A stretch of 64,000 nt of DNA from Streptomyces sp. SLBN-118 (GTDB lineage Bacteria; Actinomycetota; Actinomycetes; Streptomycetales; Streptomycetaceae): assembly GCF_006715635.1 (NCBI RefSeq), contig NZ_VFNP01000002.1:310001-374000 (forward strand). The letters are read 5' to 3'. The notes under the pieces were generated by a model, which made no database searches, had not been told where the DNA came from, and was given only the letters and a program-made list of their open reading frames with translations. Made by a program: the position numbers and the translations under genes. Positions 20,491 through 29,080 of this stretch are shown piece after piece (the stretch's first letter is position 1; every line of letters begins with the position of its first letter).

Positions 20491-20660
20491 TCAGCGGTCG
20501 GACGGTGGCCATTCGGAGACGCCCTCGCGGATCTCTTCCAATGAGTCCTGGAGCAGGCTTGTGGCGCGGGTGAACCAGTCGGCAAGTACGGCGTTTTCGT
20601 CCGAGGCGTAGTCGGCGAAGAGCACGCCCAGGCGTTCGGACCATCGGCGCTTTGATCCAC
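20491..20660 (-). pseudogene. MarR-family regulator C-terminal remnant
   Basis: A minus-strand frame ending in TGA at 20491 reads RRWSERLGVLFADYASDENAVLADWFTRATSLLQDSLEEIREG, which resembles the last helices of MarR-type regulators. There is no winged helix and no start upstream; the MFS gene begins to end there instead. Recognition is weak because this region is short and helical. Confidence 0.4.
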
Positions 20661-20666
20661 GGTCGG

Positions 20667-22091
20667 CTACGCGGCGGTCCGCGGTCGCGGGGAAGCAGAA
20701 CCCGTCGTACGGCCCGGCAGCCCGCTTGCCAGGATCGCGCCGGCGGCAGCCACGGCGGCGAGCACGATCAGCGCAGGGCCCATTGCGGAAATGAAGGCCG
20801 CACCGGATCCGCCAGGGACCTCGCCGCGCGACCCGAGAGTCATCAGGGCGGTTGCCGCGGCGATCCCTACGATGGGGCCGATGTTCAGGGCTGTCTGCTG
20901 GAGACCGCCGACCACCCCGGCGTGCTCCGCAGGCGCATGGCTCACTATGACCGCCGTCGCCGTCACCATCGCACTGCCGAAACCTGCGCCCACCAGGAAA
21001 AATCCGGCGCAGATCGCCACCGTGGCCGATGCACCGTCGAGGCGCGACAGCAGGAGCGCGCCGAAAGCCAGGAGGGACATCGCGGTCGCAGTCGTACGCC
21101 GCGGACCGTACCGACGCATCAGCACGGCGGCGAGCGGCGCGGCCAGCACCATCGCCGCGGCGCCCGGTAGTGCAGTCAGAGCGCTTCGGAAGGGGTTGAG
21201 ACCGAGGATGCCCTGAAGGAAGTACGTACCGGCGAACAGCGCCCCGAACAGCACAGCCGAAGCGGACACCAGGATCCCGAGCGCCGAGGCGACGGTCACC
21301 GATCCGAGCACCTCCGGCGCCACCAACGGGCTCTGCGTGCGTCGTTCGTGGCATACGAACGCCCCGCCGGCGACCGCCGCGACGACGAATCCCGTCACGG
21401 TCGCCGCCTGCCGGCTGCTCTCCGGCATGGAGACCAGCGTGTGCACCAAGCTGCCCAAGGTCACCGCCAGGAGGCAGGCACCCGGCAGATCGAGCCTATG
21501 GGCGGACGCCCCCGCGGGTTTCGCATCGCGTACGGCAGGCTCCCGTACGGCAAGGACGAGAACCCCGATCACGAGCGCGGGTACGACGTTGAGGAGGAAG
21601 ACCGCCCGCCAGTCGAAACGTGCGGCCAACGCCCCGCCTACAAGCGGGCCCGCCGCAGCCGCGACCCCGATGGCGCTGGTGCGCAGCGCGACGGGCATCC
21701 CCAGGCGGTCGGGCGGAAAGGCGGCCCGCAGCATCCCGAGGGTGGCGGGCTGAAGCAGCGCCCCGAAGACGCCTTGGGAGACGCGAAGCACGATGACCCA
21801 GCCGATCCCCGACGCCTGGCCGATCCCCCAGGATGCCGCGCCGAAGCCCAGGATTCCGACGGCGAAGACCTGCCGGTGGCCATACCGATCGCCGATGCGG
21901 CCGGCGAAGACGAGCAGACTCGCAACCGCGATCAGATAGACGGTGCTGGTCCACTGAACCTGATGGAAGGACACGTGCAGATCGCGCTGCATGGCGGGCT
22001 GAACGATGGTCAGAACGGTGCCGTCGAGAGCGACGACCGCCGCCCCGACGACGCTGCCCGTGAGTGTGAGCCGTCGGTAGGCCGTGCTCAT
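20667..22091 (-). CDS. MFS transporter, DHA2-type drug efflux
   Basis: 474 residues with about 14 hydrophobic segments, the DHA2 (QacA/EmrB-like) layout. Motif A is GRIGDRYGHRQVF, motif C-like glycines follow in GQASGIGWVIVLRVSQGVFGALLQPATLGML, and the N-terminal helix has the acidic LDGTVLTIVQPAM (motif D1). It should export drugs or metabolites by proton antiport. Its ATG at 22091 overlaps the stop of the TetR gene by ATGA, so the two are translationally coupled and controlled by the operator at 22690-22725. Substrate unknown. Confidence 0.9.
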   Translation of the reverse strand: MSTAYRRLTLTGSVVGAAVVALDGTVLTIVQPAMQRDLHVSFHQVQWTSTVYLIAVASLLVFAGRIGDRYGHRQVFAVGILGFGAASWGIGQASGIGWVIVLRVSQGVFGALLQPATLGMLRAAFPPDRLGMPVALRTSAIGVAAAAGPLVGGALAARFDWRAVFLLNVVPALVIGVLVLAVREPAVRDAKPAGASAHRLDLPGACLLAVTLGSLVHTLVSMPESSRQAATVTGFVVAAVAGGAFVCHERRTQSPLVAPEVLGSVTVASALGILVSASAVLFGALFAGTYFLQGILGLNPFRSALTALPGAAAMVLAAPLAAVLMRRYGPRRTTATAMSLLAFGALLLSRLDGASATVAICAGFFLVGAGFGSAMVTATAVIVSHAPAEHAGVVGGLQQTALNIGPIVGIAAATALMTLGSRGEVPGGSGAAFISAMGPALIVLAAVAAAGAILASGLPGRTTGSASPRPRTAA

Positions 22092-22690
22092 CGGACGTCC
22101 GGACCGAGATGGGCGTCCAGGACCGTACGCAGAAGCGGTTCGACGTCGTCGGTGCCTGTCGCGAGCTGGAGGCTGCCCCATCCCCACAGCTGGGCGATGC
22201 CGTGCAGATTCGCCCACAGTGCGCTTGCGACAACCTGCGGCGCGACGCCGCCGGGCCGCGACCGGACCCGGGCCACGCAATCCACGAACAGGCCGAAGAG
22301 CGGCAGACTCGTCTCCCGCAGGCCGAGATGGCCGCTCTTGAGCAAGTCATGACGGAACATCAGCTCAAACATGCCGCCATTGGTCCGCGCGAAGTCCAGA
22401 TAGATCCGGCACAACGCCGCGACCCGGTCGCGCGGGCTCGGAATCTCCTCGCCATCCTGGCCGGCTTCAAGCGCCTCGGCGGCCCTGTCCGCCAGCTCGG
22501 CGAAGCCCTCGCGCGCGATCGCGGAGAGCAGGGACACATGGGTCGGAAAGTAGCGGCGGGGAGCGCCGTGCGAGACCCCGGCGGCGCGGGCGATCTCACG
22601 CAGGGACAGCGTCTGCGCCCCGCGGGCGGCGACCAATTCGACCCCGGCCGCTACGAGTCGGACACGCAGCCCTGCTTGCTCTTCGTGCAT
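22088..22690 (-). CDS. TetR-family regulator of the adjacent MFS pump
   Basis: 200 residues from the ATG (a GTG six bases earlier is possible). The N-terminal helix-turn-helix is LSLREIARAAGVSHGAPRRYFPTHVSLLSAIAREGF, followed by a TetR C-terminal ligand domain (FARTNGGMFELMFRHDLLK, ALWANLHGIAQLWGWGSL) of the WHG/TetR_C_33-like type. No ribosome site precedes either start, and the start codon itself lies inside the palindromic operator, so the mRNA may be leaderless. It probably represses itself and the pump until a ligand binds. Confidence 0.88.
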   Translation of the reverse strand: MHEEQAGLRVRLVAAGVELVAARGAQTLSLREIARAAGVSHGAPRRYFPTHVSLLSAIAREGFAELADRAAEALEAGQDGEEIPSPRDRVAALCRIYLDFARTNGGMFELMFRHDLLKSGHLGLRETSLPLFGLFVDCVARVRSRPGGVAPQVVASALWANLHGIAQLWGWGSLQLATGTDDVEPLLRTVLDAHLGPDVR

Positions 22691-22725
22691 AGACACTGTC
22701 TACCAGATCGCGTAGACAGTGTCTA
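22690..22725. promoter_or_regulatory. TetR operator, two 14-bp mirrored sites
   Basis: TAGACACTGTCTAC and GTAGACAGTGTCTA are perfect 14-bp inverted arms separated by 8 bases. Each arm is itself the palindrome AGACA-N-TGTCT, so there are two identical sites with centres 22 bp apart. The first overlaps the tetR start codon, a position suited to autorepression. Confidence 0.8.
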
Positions 22726-22867
22726 CGCCGCGGGCGGCGGACGAGCGGGGGCCAGCCGGACGGGGACGGGCCGGGAACCCGGCTAGGCTACGAGTGGGAA
22801 GCGACCACCCACGTAGCACGGCGTCGAGTCCGGACCACGACTCGAGGGCCGGGCGGAAGGAGTCGTC

Positions 22868-23254
22868 ATGGACCCTCAGCGAGATCAGGTTCTGGTCGTC
22901 ACTCCCCATGACAGAAAGCCGGGGCCCCACACCGAGGGGATGGACCGGCAAGAGGCTTTCGCCACCGAGGGAACGTGGTCGGGTTACGTCCGCACGGAAG
23001 CCGGGATGGTCTCCGCCTGGCACCACCACGGCGAGTGCGAATCAGTGATCTACGTCCTCACCGGCGCGCTGAAGATGGAGTTCGGCCCGGACGGCTCGAA
23101 TACGGTGGAAGCAGGCCCCGGCGACTTCATCTACGTACCGAAGGGCGCCGTGCACCGGGAGAGCAACCCCTCCGCGGAGGCCGCCGACATCATCGTCGTG
23201 AGAGCCGGGACCGGGAAGTCCACGTTCAACGTCGACGGGCCGGCGCCGGGCTGA
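22868..23254 (+). CDS. single-domain cupin
   Basis: 128 residues. The cupin metal motif 1 is seen as SAWHHHGECESVIYVLTGALKMEFG and motif 2 as GPGDFIYVPKGAVHRESN, giving the usual His, His, Glu and His ligands. Enzymatic or sensing function cannot be told; such proteins are often dioxygenases, isomerases or small-ligand binders. AGGAG lies six bases before the ATG. It is on the same strand as, and 270 bp ahead of, the GlxA-ThDP-KAS III operon, so it may or may not belong to that locus. Confidence 0.88.
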   Translation: MDPQRDQVLVVTPHDRKPGPHTEGMDRQEAFATEGTWSGYVRTEAGMVSAWHHHGECESVIYVLTGALKMEFGPDGSNTVEAGPGDFIYVPKGAVHRESNPSAEAADIIVVRAGTGKSTFNVDGPAPG

Positions 23255-23524
23255 GACAGGCCGTTCACCCGTACGCGACTCGCCGCGCCGACGCCGAGCC
23301 GCAACCGGCCTCTGAGCTCTTTCAGTGCCGGATGCGCCAGGTGCCGTACAGCCCGGCGACTCCGAAAGAGCGAGGGAAGCGCCCTGTGACGTGCCTCACC
23401 CGCACCAGTCGGTCACGCGCACAAACTGCCTGGTCAGCGTCGCCAACCAGCAGTTGACGGGGGCCCGTTGGCCGAATTCGTCAACAAGCTGTCATTGCGG
23501 CCCGTTCGGCGTCGGATACAGGGT

Positions 23525-24547
23525 GTGACCGTGTTACAGCGACGCGTTGTGGTGGTTGTGTATTCCGGTGCGCAGGCCCTGGACATCACGGGACCCGTAG
23601 AAGTGTTCGATACCGTCAACCGGCTCCTCCCCGAATCGGGCGCCCCTTACCGGATCGAGTTCGTTTCCATCGACGCACCACTGGTGCGCACCAGTTCGGG
23701 AGTGATGATTGAAGCCGCGCCGCTGGAGGCAGGGCATGGTCCTATCGACACCCTCCTCGTCCCCGGCGGATGGAGCCTGAGGGACGCGCTGAAGAACCGG
23801 GCGCTGGTCTCGTGGATTGGGCAGGCGGCCGCCCGGTCGCGGAGGGTCGCATCCGTATGTGGCGGGTCCTTTCTGCTGGCGGAGGCCGGCCTGCTCGACG
23901 GGCGGCGAGCCACGACCCATTGGGCGTACTGCGAGGAGATGGCTTGCCGCTACCCGGCCGTGACGGTGGACCCGGAGCCGATCTTCGTCTGGGACGGCCG
24001 GTTCGTCACTTCGGCGGGGGTGTCGACCGGGATCGACATGGCCCTCGCTCTGGTGGAGGCCGACCACGGCGCGGCGCTCGCGCTGGAGACAGCACGGTTT
24101 CTGGTGCTGTTCCTCAAACGGCACGGAGGGCAGGCTCAGTTCAGTGCCGTCCTGGACGCCCAGTTGGCCGACCACGCGCCGATCCGGGCCGCACAGGAGT
24201 GGATCCTGGACAACCTCGAAGACCCGTTACCCGTGGCCGAGATCGCCCAGCGGGCCAATATGAGCCTGCGCAACTTCGCCCGGGTATTCCGGCGCGAGGT
24301 GGGCACAACCCCCGGCCAGTACGTCGAGCGGAGGCGCATCGCCCGCGCCCGCGAGCTCCTGGAGACCACCGATCTGACGACGGGCCAGGTGGCGCGCCGC
24401 TGCGGATTCGCGGCCCCCGAGACGTTCATCCGCTCATTCGGACGAGCCCTGGGACTCACTCCGAACCAGTACCGGCACCGCTTTCAGGTCGTCTCTCCGT
24501 CCGGCCTCGTCGTCCAGCCCGACCAAGCGGACAGGAGCTCCGTATGA
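23525..24547 (+). CDS. GlxA-type AraC-family regulator (DJ-1/PfpI + HTH)
   Basis: About 340 residues. The N-terminal half is a DJ-1/PfpI-like domain (VVVVVYSGAQALDITGPVEVF, LLVPGG, SVCGGSFLLAEAGLLDGRRATTHWAY with the nucleophile-elbow Cys). The C-terminal half is an AraC double helix-turn-helix (LPVAEIAQRANMSLRNFARVFRREVGTTPGQYV and LTTGQVARRCGFAAPETFIRSFGRALGLTPNQYRHRF). The start is uncertain: GTG 23525 or 23531, or TTG 23468. The stop overlaps the next start by ATGA, so it is the first gene of the operon and probably its activator. Confidence 0.88.
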   Translation: MTVLQRRVVVVVYSGAQALDITGPVEVFDTVNRLLPESGAPYRIEFVSIDAPLVRTSSGVMIEAAPLEAGHGPIDTLLVPGGWSLRDALKNRALVSWIGQAAARSRRVASVCGGSFLLAEAGLLDGRRATTHWAYCEEMACRYPAVTVDPEPIFVWDGRFVTSAGVSTGIDMALALVEADHGAALALETARFLVLFLKRHGGQAQFSAVLDAQLADHAPIRAAQEWILDNLEDPLPVAEIAQRANMSLRNFARVFRREVGTTPGQYVERRRIARARELLETTDLTTGQVARRCGFAAPETFIRSFGRALGLTPNQYRHRFQVVSPSGLVVQPDQADRSSV

Positions 24548-26307
24548 CAGCCATGACACACGAGATGCCCGAAGAAGGCGGAGTGCGCCTGGTCGACCAC
24601 CTGGCCGCCCAGCTGGTCAGGGCCGGCGTCACGCACATGTTCGGCGTGGGCGGAGCGAACATCGAGGACCTGTACGACGCCGTCCACCGCACCGGCACCA
24701 TCCGCGGCGTCGTCGCCAAACACGAGTTCTCCGCTGTCACCATGGCCGACGGATACGCCCGCGCCACGAGGCGCCTCGGCGTGGTCGCAGCCACCTCGGG
24801 CGGCGGTGCGATGAATCTCGTGCCCGGCCTGGCGGAGGCATACGCCTCCCGCGTGCCGCTGCTGGCCCTCGTGGGACAGCCGCCCACCGCACAGGAGGGC
24901 CGCGGCGCGTTCCAGGACTCCAGCGGCAAGGCAGGCTCGTTCGATGCTCGGGAGGTGTTCACGCCCGTGTCGCGGTTCTGCGCTCGGGCCGAAGACGCGG
25001 ACTCGTTTGCCGAGTTGCTGCCCCAGGCGATCGCGGCGGCACAAGCCGATCCCAAGGGACCCGCGGTACTGCTGCTGCCCAAGGACCTGCAGCAGGCACA
25101 GGTCACAGTGCCCGCGCCCGGCGTGACGTCGACGCATGCCGTGCCGCAGCGGTCCGCCTCGGCGGCAGGCATGGAAGCCGGCACCCAGGATGCCGTATCG
25201 CACGCGCTGCGCGGCGCGAGCCGTGTCCTCGTCATCGCCGGCGAGGGCGTGGCAGCCGCGGATGCGCGCGAGGAACTGGCCGAGCTGGCCCAGAGGCTCG
25301 GGGCGTGGGTGGCGGTCACGCCGGACGCCAAGGACGTGTTCGACAACCGGGACCCCCGGTTCGCAGGTGTGGCCGGAGTGATGGGTCACGCAAATGTCGA
25401 AGACTGCCTGCGCAGGGCCGACTTGTGCATCCTGGTCGGCACCCGGCTGCCGTTGCTGGCACGCGGAGGGCTGGACCAGCCCCTGGCCGCCACTCGCGTC
25501 GTCTGCATCGACCCCGAACCACCGTTCGTGGCCGGCATCGCGCTGGGCGGAAACCTGCGGGACACGCTGCGCGCAGTCGTCGGCCGGCTCCCCTCGCGCC
25601 CACTTCCCTGCCCGGAGCACACCGGCCCCATACCGACGCCCACGCCAACTCCCGTTCTGCAGGCCCTTGGTGGAATCGTCTCCTACCCCGAAGCGGTCGC
25701 CGCGGTCGAAGTGGCACTCCCCCAGGACGCCCACGTCTTCGTGGATGCCGGCAACGCAGGGGCCAGCGCCATCCATCTGCTTCCCGCACCGCGCCACGGC
25801 CGCTTCGTCGTCGCGGTCGGCATGGGCGGCATGGGTTACACCTTCGGAGCCGGCATCGGCGCCGCGCTCGCCACGGGCCGACGCACCTACGTACTCGCCG
25901 GCGACGGAGCGTTCTTCATGCACGGGATGGAGGTGCACACCGCCGTGGAGTACGCCGCACCCGTGACCTTCGTGATCTTCAACAACAACGCCCACGCCAT
26001 GTGCGCGCTGCGCGAGGAGTCCTTCCAGGGCGGCGTCCGCAGCGACGACCTGTTCGCCCGGACCGACATCGCCGCCGGGGTGGCCGCCGCCTTCCCGGCC
26101 CTCGACGTCACCTTGGCCGACGACGCAGCGCGGCTGCGCCGGGCGCTGCTGCGCAGTAACGCGAGCAGCGGTCCGGCGTTCATCGCGCTGAACTGCGACG
26201 CCCGGGAGATCCCGCCGTTCCTGCCCTTCCTGTCCGTCACCGAAAGCACCGACAGCGCCGAACACGAGGAGAGTTCCGATGAGCGCGGACCCGTCCATGT
26301 TGGCTGA
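24544..26307 (+). CDS. ThDP-dependent enzyme (acetolactate synthase-like)
   Basis: 587 residues with the three-domain ThDP decarboxylase/ligase plan. The PYR domain has the catalytic Glu at residue 61 (VAKHEFSAVTMADGYAR). The central domain is SRVLVIAGEGVAAADAREELAELA through IDPEPP. The PP domain has the ThDP-Mg motif YVLAGDGAFFMHGMEVHTAVEYAAPVTFVIFNNN near residues 450-482. It should form or cleave a C-C bond at a 2-oxo acid. No regulatory subunit or branched-chain gene is near, so ordinary acetolactate synthesis is unlikely. Translationally coupled to the GlxA-type regulator before it; its end overlaps the SRPBCC gene by 29 bp. Confidence 0.88.
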   Translation: MTAMTHEMPEEGGVRLVDHLAAQLVRAGVTHMFGVGGANIEDLYDAVHRTGTIRGVVAKHEFSAVTMADGYARATRRLGVVAATSGGGAMNLVPGLAEAYASRVPLLALVGQPPTAQEGRGAFQDSSGKAGSFDAREVFTPVSRFCARAEDADSFAELLPQAIAAAQADPKGPAVLLLPKDLQQAQVTVPAPGVTSTHAVPQRSASAAGMEAGTQDAVSHALRGASRVLVIAGEGVAAADAREELAELAQRLGAWVAVTPDAKDVFDNRDPRFAGVAGVMGHANVEDCLRRADLCILVGTRLPLLARGGLDQPLAATRVVCIDPEPPFVAGIALGGNLRDTLRAVVGRLPSRPLPCPEHTGPIPTPTPTPVLQALGGIVSYPEAVAAVEVALPQDAHVFVDAGNAGASAIHLLPAPRHGRFVVAVGMGGMGYTFGAGIGAALATGRRTYVLAGDGAFFMHGMEVHTAVEYAAPVTFVIFNNNAHAMCALREESFQGGVRSDDLFARTDIAAGVAAAFPALDVTLADDAARLRRALLRSNASSGPAFIALNCDAREIPPFLPFLSVTESTDSAEHEESSDERGPVHVG

Positions 26308-26932
26308 CATCCCCGGCCTCATGCGGATCGAGAACACCGACAGGGAGGAGATGACCGCCCACTGCATGGACCTCACCCACGCGGTCTATCCGCACCACCA
26401 GGTCTACGGGCAGTACTGCACCATCCAGGAGCATGTCGACTGCCCGCCGGAGCAGGCCTATGACTACCTGCGCCTGGGCCACCACCTGGAGGAGTGGACC
26501 TACAGCCTGCGGGGCTTCGCGCCCACGGCCACCCCGGGGCTGTGGGTCGGCCACGACCGGCTCGAGCAGGAAACCAGCATCTACTGCAAGGTGGTGGCCA
26601 ACCCCGAGGCCATGACCGTGGACTATCACTGCTCCTGGGACCAGGGCGACAAGCTGTGGATGATTTACCTGATGCGCGTCGTCCCTGCCCGGCTGGTGCT
26701 CGACAAGCCCGGGTCTGTGATCACCTGGACCAACTGCCACCACCCGTATTACGACAACAACCCGCATCCCGAGATGTCGCCGCGCCCGGACCGGCCGTGG
26801 GTCGGCGACTACTGGGATCTGTTCTACGCGGGCCACACCGTGGAGATGAAAAACCTCAAGGCAATCCTCGAGCACCGCCACCACGGCGGCCTGCCCGTCA
26901 GCGTGCCGCCGGTGACGGCGGTGGTCCGTTGA
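26279..26932 (+). CDS. SRPBCC (START/Bet v1-like) domain protein
   Basis: 217 residues. The core QYCTIQEHVDCPPEQAYDYLRLGHHLEEWTYSLRGF is the opening strand and helices of an SRPBCC fold, which binds hydrophobic ligands and in natural-product loci often acts as a cyclase or aromatase. It is rich in His, Trp and Tyr (THAVYPHHQVYG, TNCHHPYYDNNPHPEMSP, WVGDYWDLFYAGHTVEMKNL). The GAGGAG before the ATG at 26279 lies inside the ThDP gene. Its stop overlaps the next start (TTGA). Function in this locus is inferred from context only. Confidence 0.78.
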   Translation: MSADPSMLADIPGLMRIENTDREEMTAHCMDLTHAVYPHHQVYGQYCTIQEHVDCPPEQAYDYLRLGHHLEEWTYSLRGFAPTATPGLWVGHDRLEQETSIYCKVVANPEAMTVDYHCSWDQGDKLWMIYLMRVVPARLVLDKPGSVITWTNCHHPYYDNNPHPEMSPRPDRPWVGDYWDLFYAGHTVEMKNLKAILEHRHHGGLPVSVPPVTAVVR

Positions 26933-27948
26933 ACACGGTCAGCCTCACCGATGTCGCGAGCTACCTTCCCGGCGAACCGGTCCCCGCCGAGTTCTACACC
27001 GAGTACCCCGGAGCCGAGGACAAGCTCCGCCACCATCCCATGTTCAAGATCCCGCCTCTGCGGCACCACGTCGCCGCCGACGAGACCAACGCGGACATGA
27101 TCGAGCGCGCCGTACAGCCCCTGATCGAGCGGCACGGCAGAGATGAGATCCGCAACGTGGATGTGCTGTTGGTGCACAGCCAGCTGCCGGACCTGCCGTT
27201 CGTGGGCGCGGGCACCGAAGTGGCACGCCGTCTCGGTCTGCAACCGGAATGGCTGATCGACGTGGCCAACGCCGGCTGCGCCTCATTCGTGTACATGCTC
27301 AAACTGGCCCGGCGGCTGCTCACCACCACCGACGCGAGGACCGCCCTGATCTGCAACGCGCAGAGCGCCGCCGGCCAGTGCTTCACCCAGTCCGAGGTAC
27401 GCAGGCTCGCCCAGGCCGCGATCCCCGGCGACGGCTGCGGCGTCGGATACGTGACCACATCGGCCGGCGCCCCGGTGCTGGACGTGGAGACCCGGCACAT
27501 CGGCGACTACGCCGGGGACATGACCGTGATGCTCGACGACGGCCGCAAGTACTGGGAGGCCGGGGAATCCCAGCTGCGGATCGGGTTCACCGAAGCGAGC
27601 ATCGCCAAGGTCCTCGCACGCGGGAACCGCCTCGTACCGGAGGTCGTCACGGACCTGTGCGGGCGCCTAGGGGTATCGACCACCGAGATCGACGTCTTCA
27701 TCACCAACCAGCCCAACCGGGCCTTCCTGCGGAACTGGCGCGAAGCGCTGCAACTGCCGCCCGAACGGCACCTGCACACGTTCGATCAGTGCGGAAATCT
27801 TTTCGGAGCGGCGATCCCGATCACATTGGACCGCGCCATCCACTCACAGCATGTCAAGGACGGCGATCTGGTGGTGCTGGGGGGATTCGCCCACGCCGGC
27901 GACTTCGCCGGTGCCGTCGCCATCCGCTGGCACAGCGCGCAGGGATGA
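26929..27948 (+). CDS. KAS III-like (FabH-family) condensing enzyme, atypical active site
   Basis: 339 residues. The nucleophile Cys is C117 in IDVANAGCASFVYMLKLA. The active-site Asn is N290 in FDQCGNLFGAAIPITLDRAI. The position of the catalytic His (HQAN in FabH) reads FITNQPNRAF, so the His is replaced by N260. That suggests acyl transfer or an unusual condensation rather than decarboxylative malonyl chemistry. TTG start overlapping the previous stop by TTGA. The last gene of the GlxA-ThDP-SRPBCC-KAS III operon, followed by a strong hairpin. No acyl carrier protein is nearby, so substrates may be CoA thioesters. Confidence 0.85.
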   Translation: MNTVSLTDVASYLPGEPVPAEFYTEYPGAEDKLRHHPMFKIPPLRHHVAADETNADMIERAVQPLIERHGRDEIRNVDVLLVHSQLPDLPFVGAGTEVARRLGLQPEWLIDVANAGCASFVYMLKLARRLLTTTDARTALICNAQSAAGQCFTQSEVRRLAQAAIPGDGCGVGYVTTSAGAPVLDVETRHIGDYAGDMTVMLDDGRKYWEAGESQLRIGFTEASIAKVLARGNRLVPEVVTDLCGRLGVSTTEIDVFITNQPNRAFLRNWREALQLPPERHLHTFDQCGNLFGAAIPITLDRAIHSQHVKDGDLVVLGGFAHAGDFAGAVAIRWHSAQG

Positions 27949-28127
27949 CCGCGGCCTCCGATAAGAGAGCACAGCCACTGGCCGACCTTTCCGGCCGACT
28001 CATCAACTGGCCCATGGCCCGCGCGTGCTCGTACGCCTCACCGCCTCACCGCCCCGCAACGCGAAGTGCTTCATCGCCCCGCCCCGGTGATGGAAGGCAG
28101 AGCGCACGCTGGGGCGGCCAATGAATG

Positions 28128-28154
28128 CCCGCCGGCCAGGGCCTGGCCGGCGGG
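28128..28154 (+). terminator. 12-bp stem-loop ending the KAS III operon
   Basis: CCCGCCGGCCAG and CTGGCCGGCGGG are perfect arms around a GGC loop, about 180 bp after the KAS III stop. Very stable, without U-tract. It also lies just downstream of the VOC remnant on the other strand and may serve both directions. Confidence 0.7.
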
Positions 28155-28161
28155 ACACTGT

Positions 28162-28262
28162 TCAACGAAAGAGTTCCCGGGCCCGGTGTGCGACCTCCTC
28201 GGACGTCAGGTTCTCAAGGTGGGTAAGGAAGACCCAGACGTGGCCACAGGGGTCTCGCAGTA
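28162..28262 (-). pseudogene. VOC/glyoxalase-family C-terminal remnant
   Basis: A minus-strand frame reads LRDPCGHVWVFLTHLENLTSEEVAHRARELFR and stops at 28162. This is the C-terminal strand and helix of PhnB-type vicinal-oxygen-chelate proteins (usually DPFGHRW...). Everything upstream is missing. Confidence 0.6.
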
Positions 28263-28389
28263 TGGGAGAACGTCAAGGGTGAGGGCTCAGATCTGGCGGT
28301 CGTGGCGGCCAAGGGGTCCACCGAGCATGCACTTTCCGGTCGCATTCGACTCGCTGAACAGACGCGAACTACTCGTCTAGAGTCGGGGC

Positions 28390-29043
28390 ATGACGGAGGC
28401 ACCGGCCCACGACCGCGGCATGAGGTCCCGCGACGCGATACTCGACACCGCCACCGAGTTGATGTCGCTGCACGGCTTCGCGGCCACTTCCATTTCGATG
28501 ATCTCCGCCGCCTGCAATCTGCCCGCCAGCTCCATTTACTGGCATTTCGGCAGCAAGGACGGCATCTACGTCGCGGTGCTCCAGCGGGCCAGGATCACGT
28601 TGCTGGCACAACTGCCCCCCGTTGAGATACCCGGCGCAGACGTCGCACAGCGGCTGGACACCTTCCTCGATGCAGTCAGAGACGGCTTCCAACGCAACCC
28701 GCACGGCCTGAAGCTACTGCTCGGCCTCGGCATGTTGCAGCAGAACGCCAGCACGGCGGCCGTGGCCGAGCTGCACAACTACCGAGATACGCTCACGGTA
28801 TGGACGCGGGACGCACTGAGCGTCGTCTTCGACCTGTCCGACCAACCTGAAGTGCGGGACGAACTTGCCCGCTTCACCCTCAGAACGGCGAGCGGAACCG
28901 CCATCGCCCGGTGGTTCGATCCCACCACTGCCGTGGACACCGAGCCGCTGCGGGTCGCGTTGCTGGCCCTGGCGGCCCACCACGGCGTTCCCGTGGAGAA
29001 GGCCTCCTCAGCGTTTCCTCCCGGACGTGTCACCAGCCCGTAG
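28390..29043 (+). CDS. TetR-family regulator
   Basis: 217 residues. The helix-turn-helix is at residues 15-60: RDAILDTATELMSLHGFAATSISMISAACNLPASSIYWHFGSKDGIYVAVL. The C-terminal half has the pattern of TetR ligand domains (LDAVRDGFQRNPHGLKLLLGLGML). No adjacent co-directional target exists; the divergent neighbour is only the VOC remnant, so its target may be lost or elsewhere. Upstream, AGACG and CGTCT (28360-28378) are short inverted arms about 12 bp before the start and might be its operator. Confidence 0.87.
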   Translation: MTEAPAHDRGMRSRDAILDTATELMSLHGFAATSISMISAACNLPASSIYWHFGSKDGIYVAVLQRARITLLAQLPPVEIPGADVAQRLDTFLDAVRDGFQRNPHGLKLLLGLGMLQQNASTAAVAELHNYRDTLTVWTRDALSVVFDLSDQPEVRDELARFTLRTASGTAIARWFDPTTAVDTEPLRVALLALAAHHGVPVEKASSAFPPGRVTSP

Positions 29044-29080
29044 GCCCGGGCAGACCCGACCTGCCGCCGCCCCACTCCGG

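Noticed and set aside
24544..26307. Housekeeping acetolactate synthase (ilvB)
   Set aside because: No ilvN/ilvC nearby, the gene is coupled to a GlxA-type regulator and a KAS III-like gene, and the sequence is divergent.
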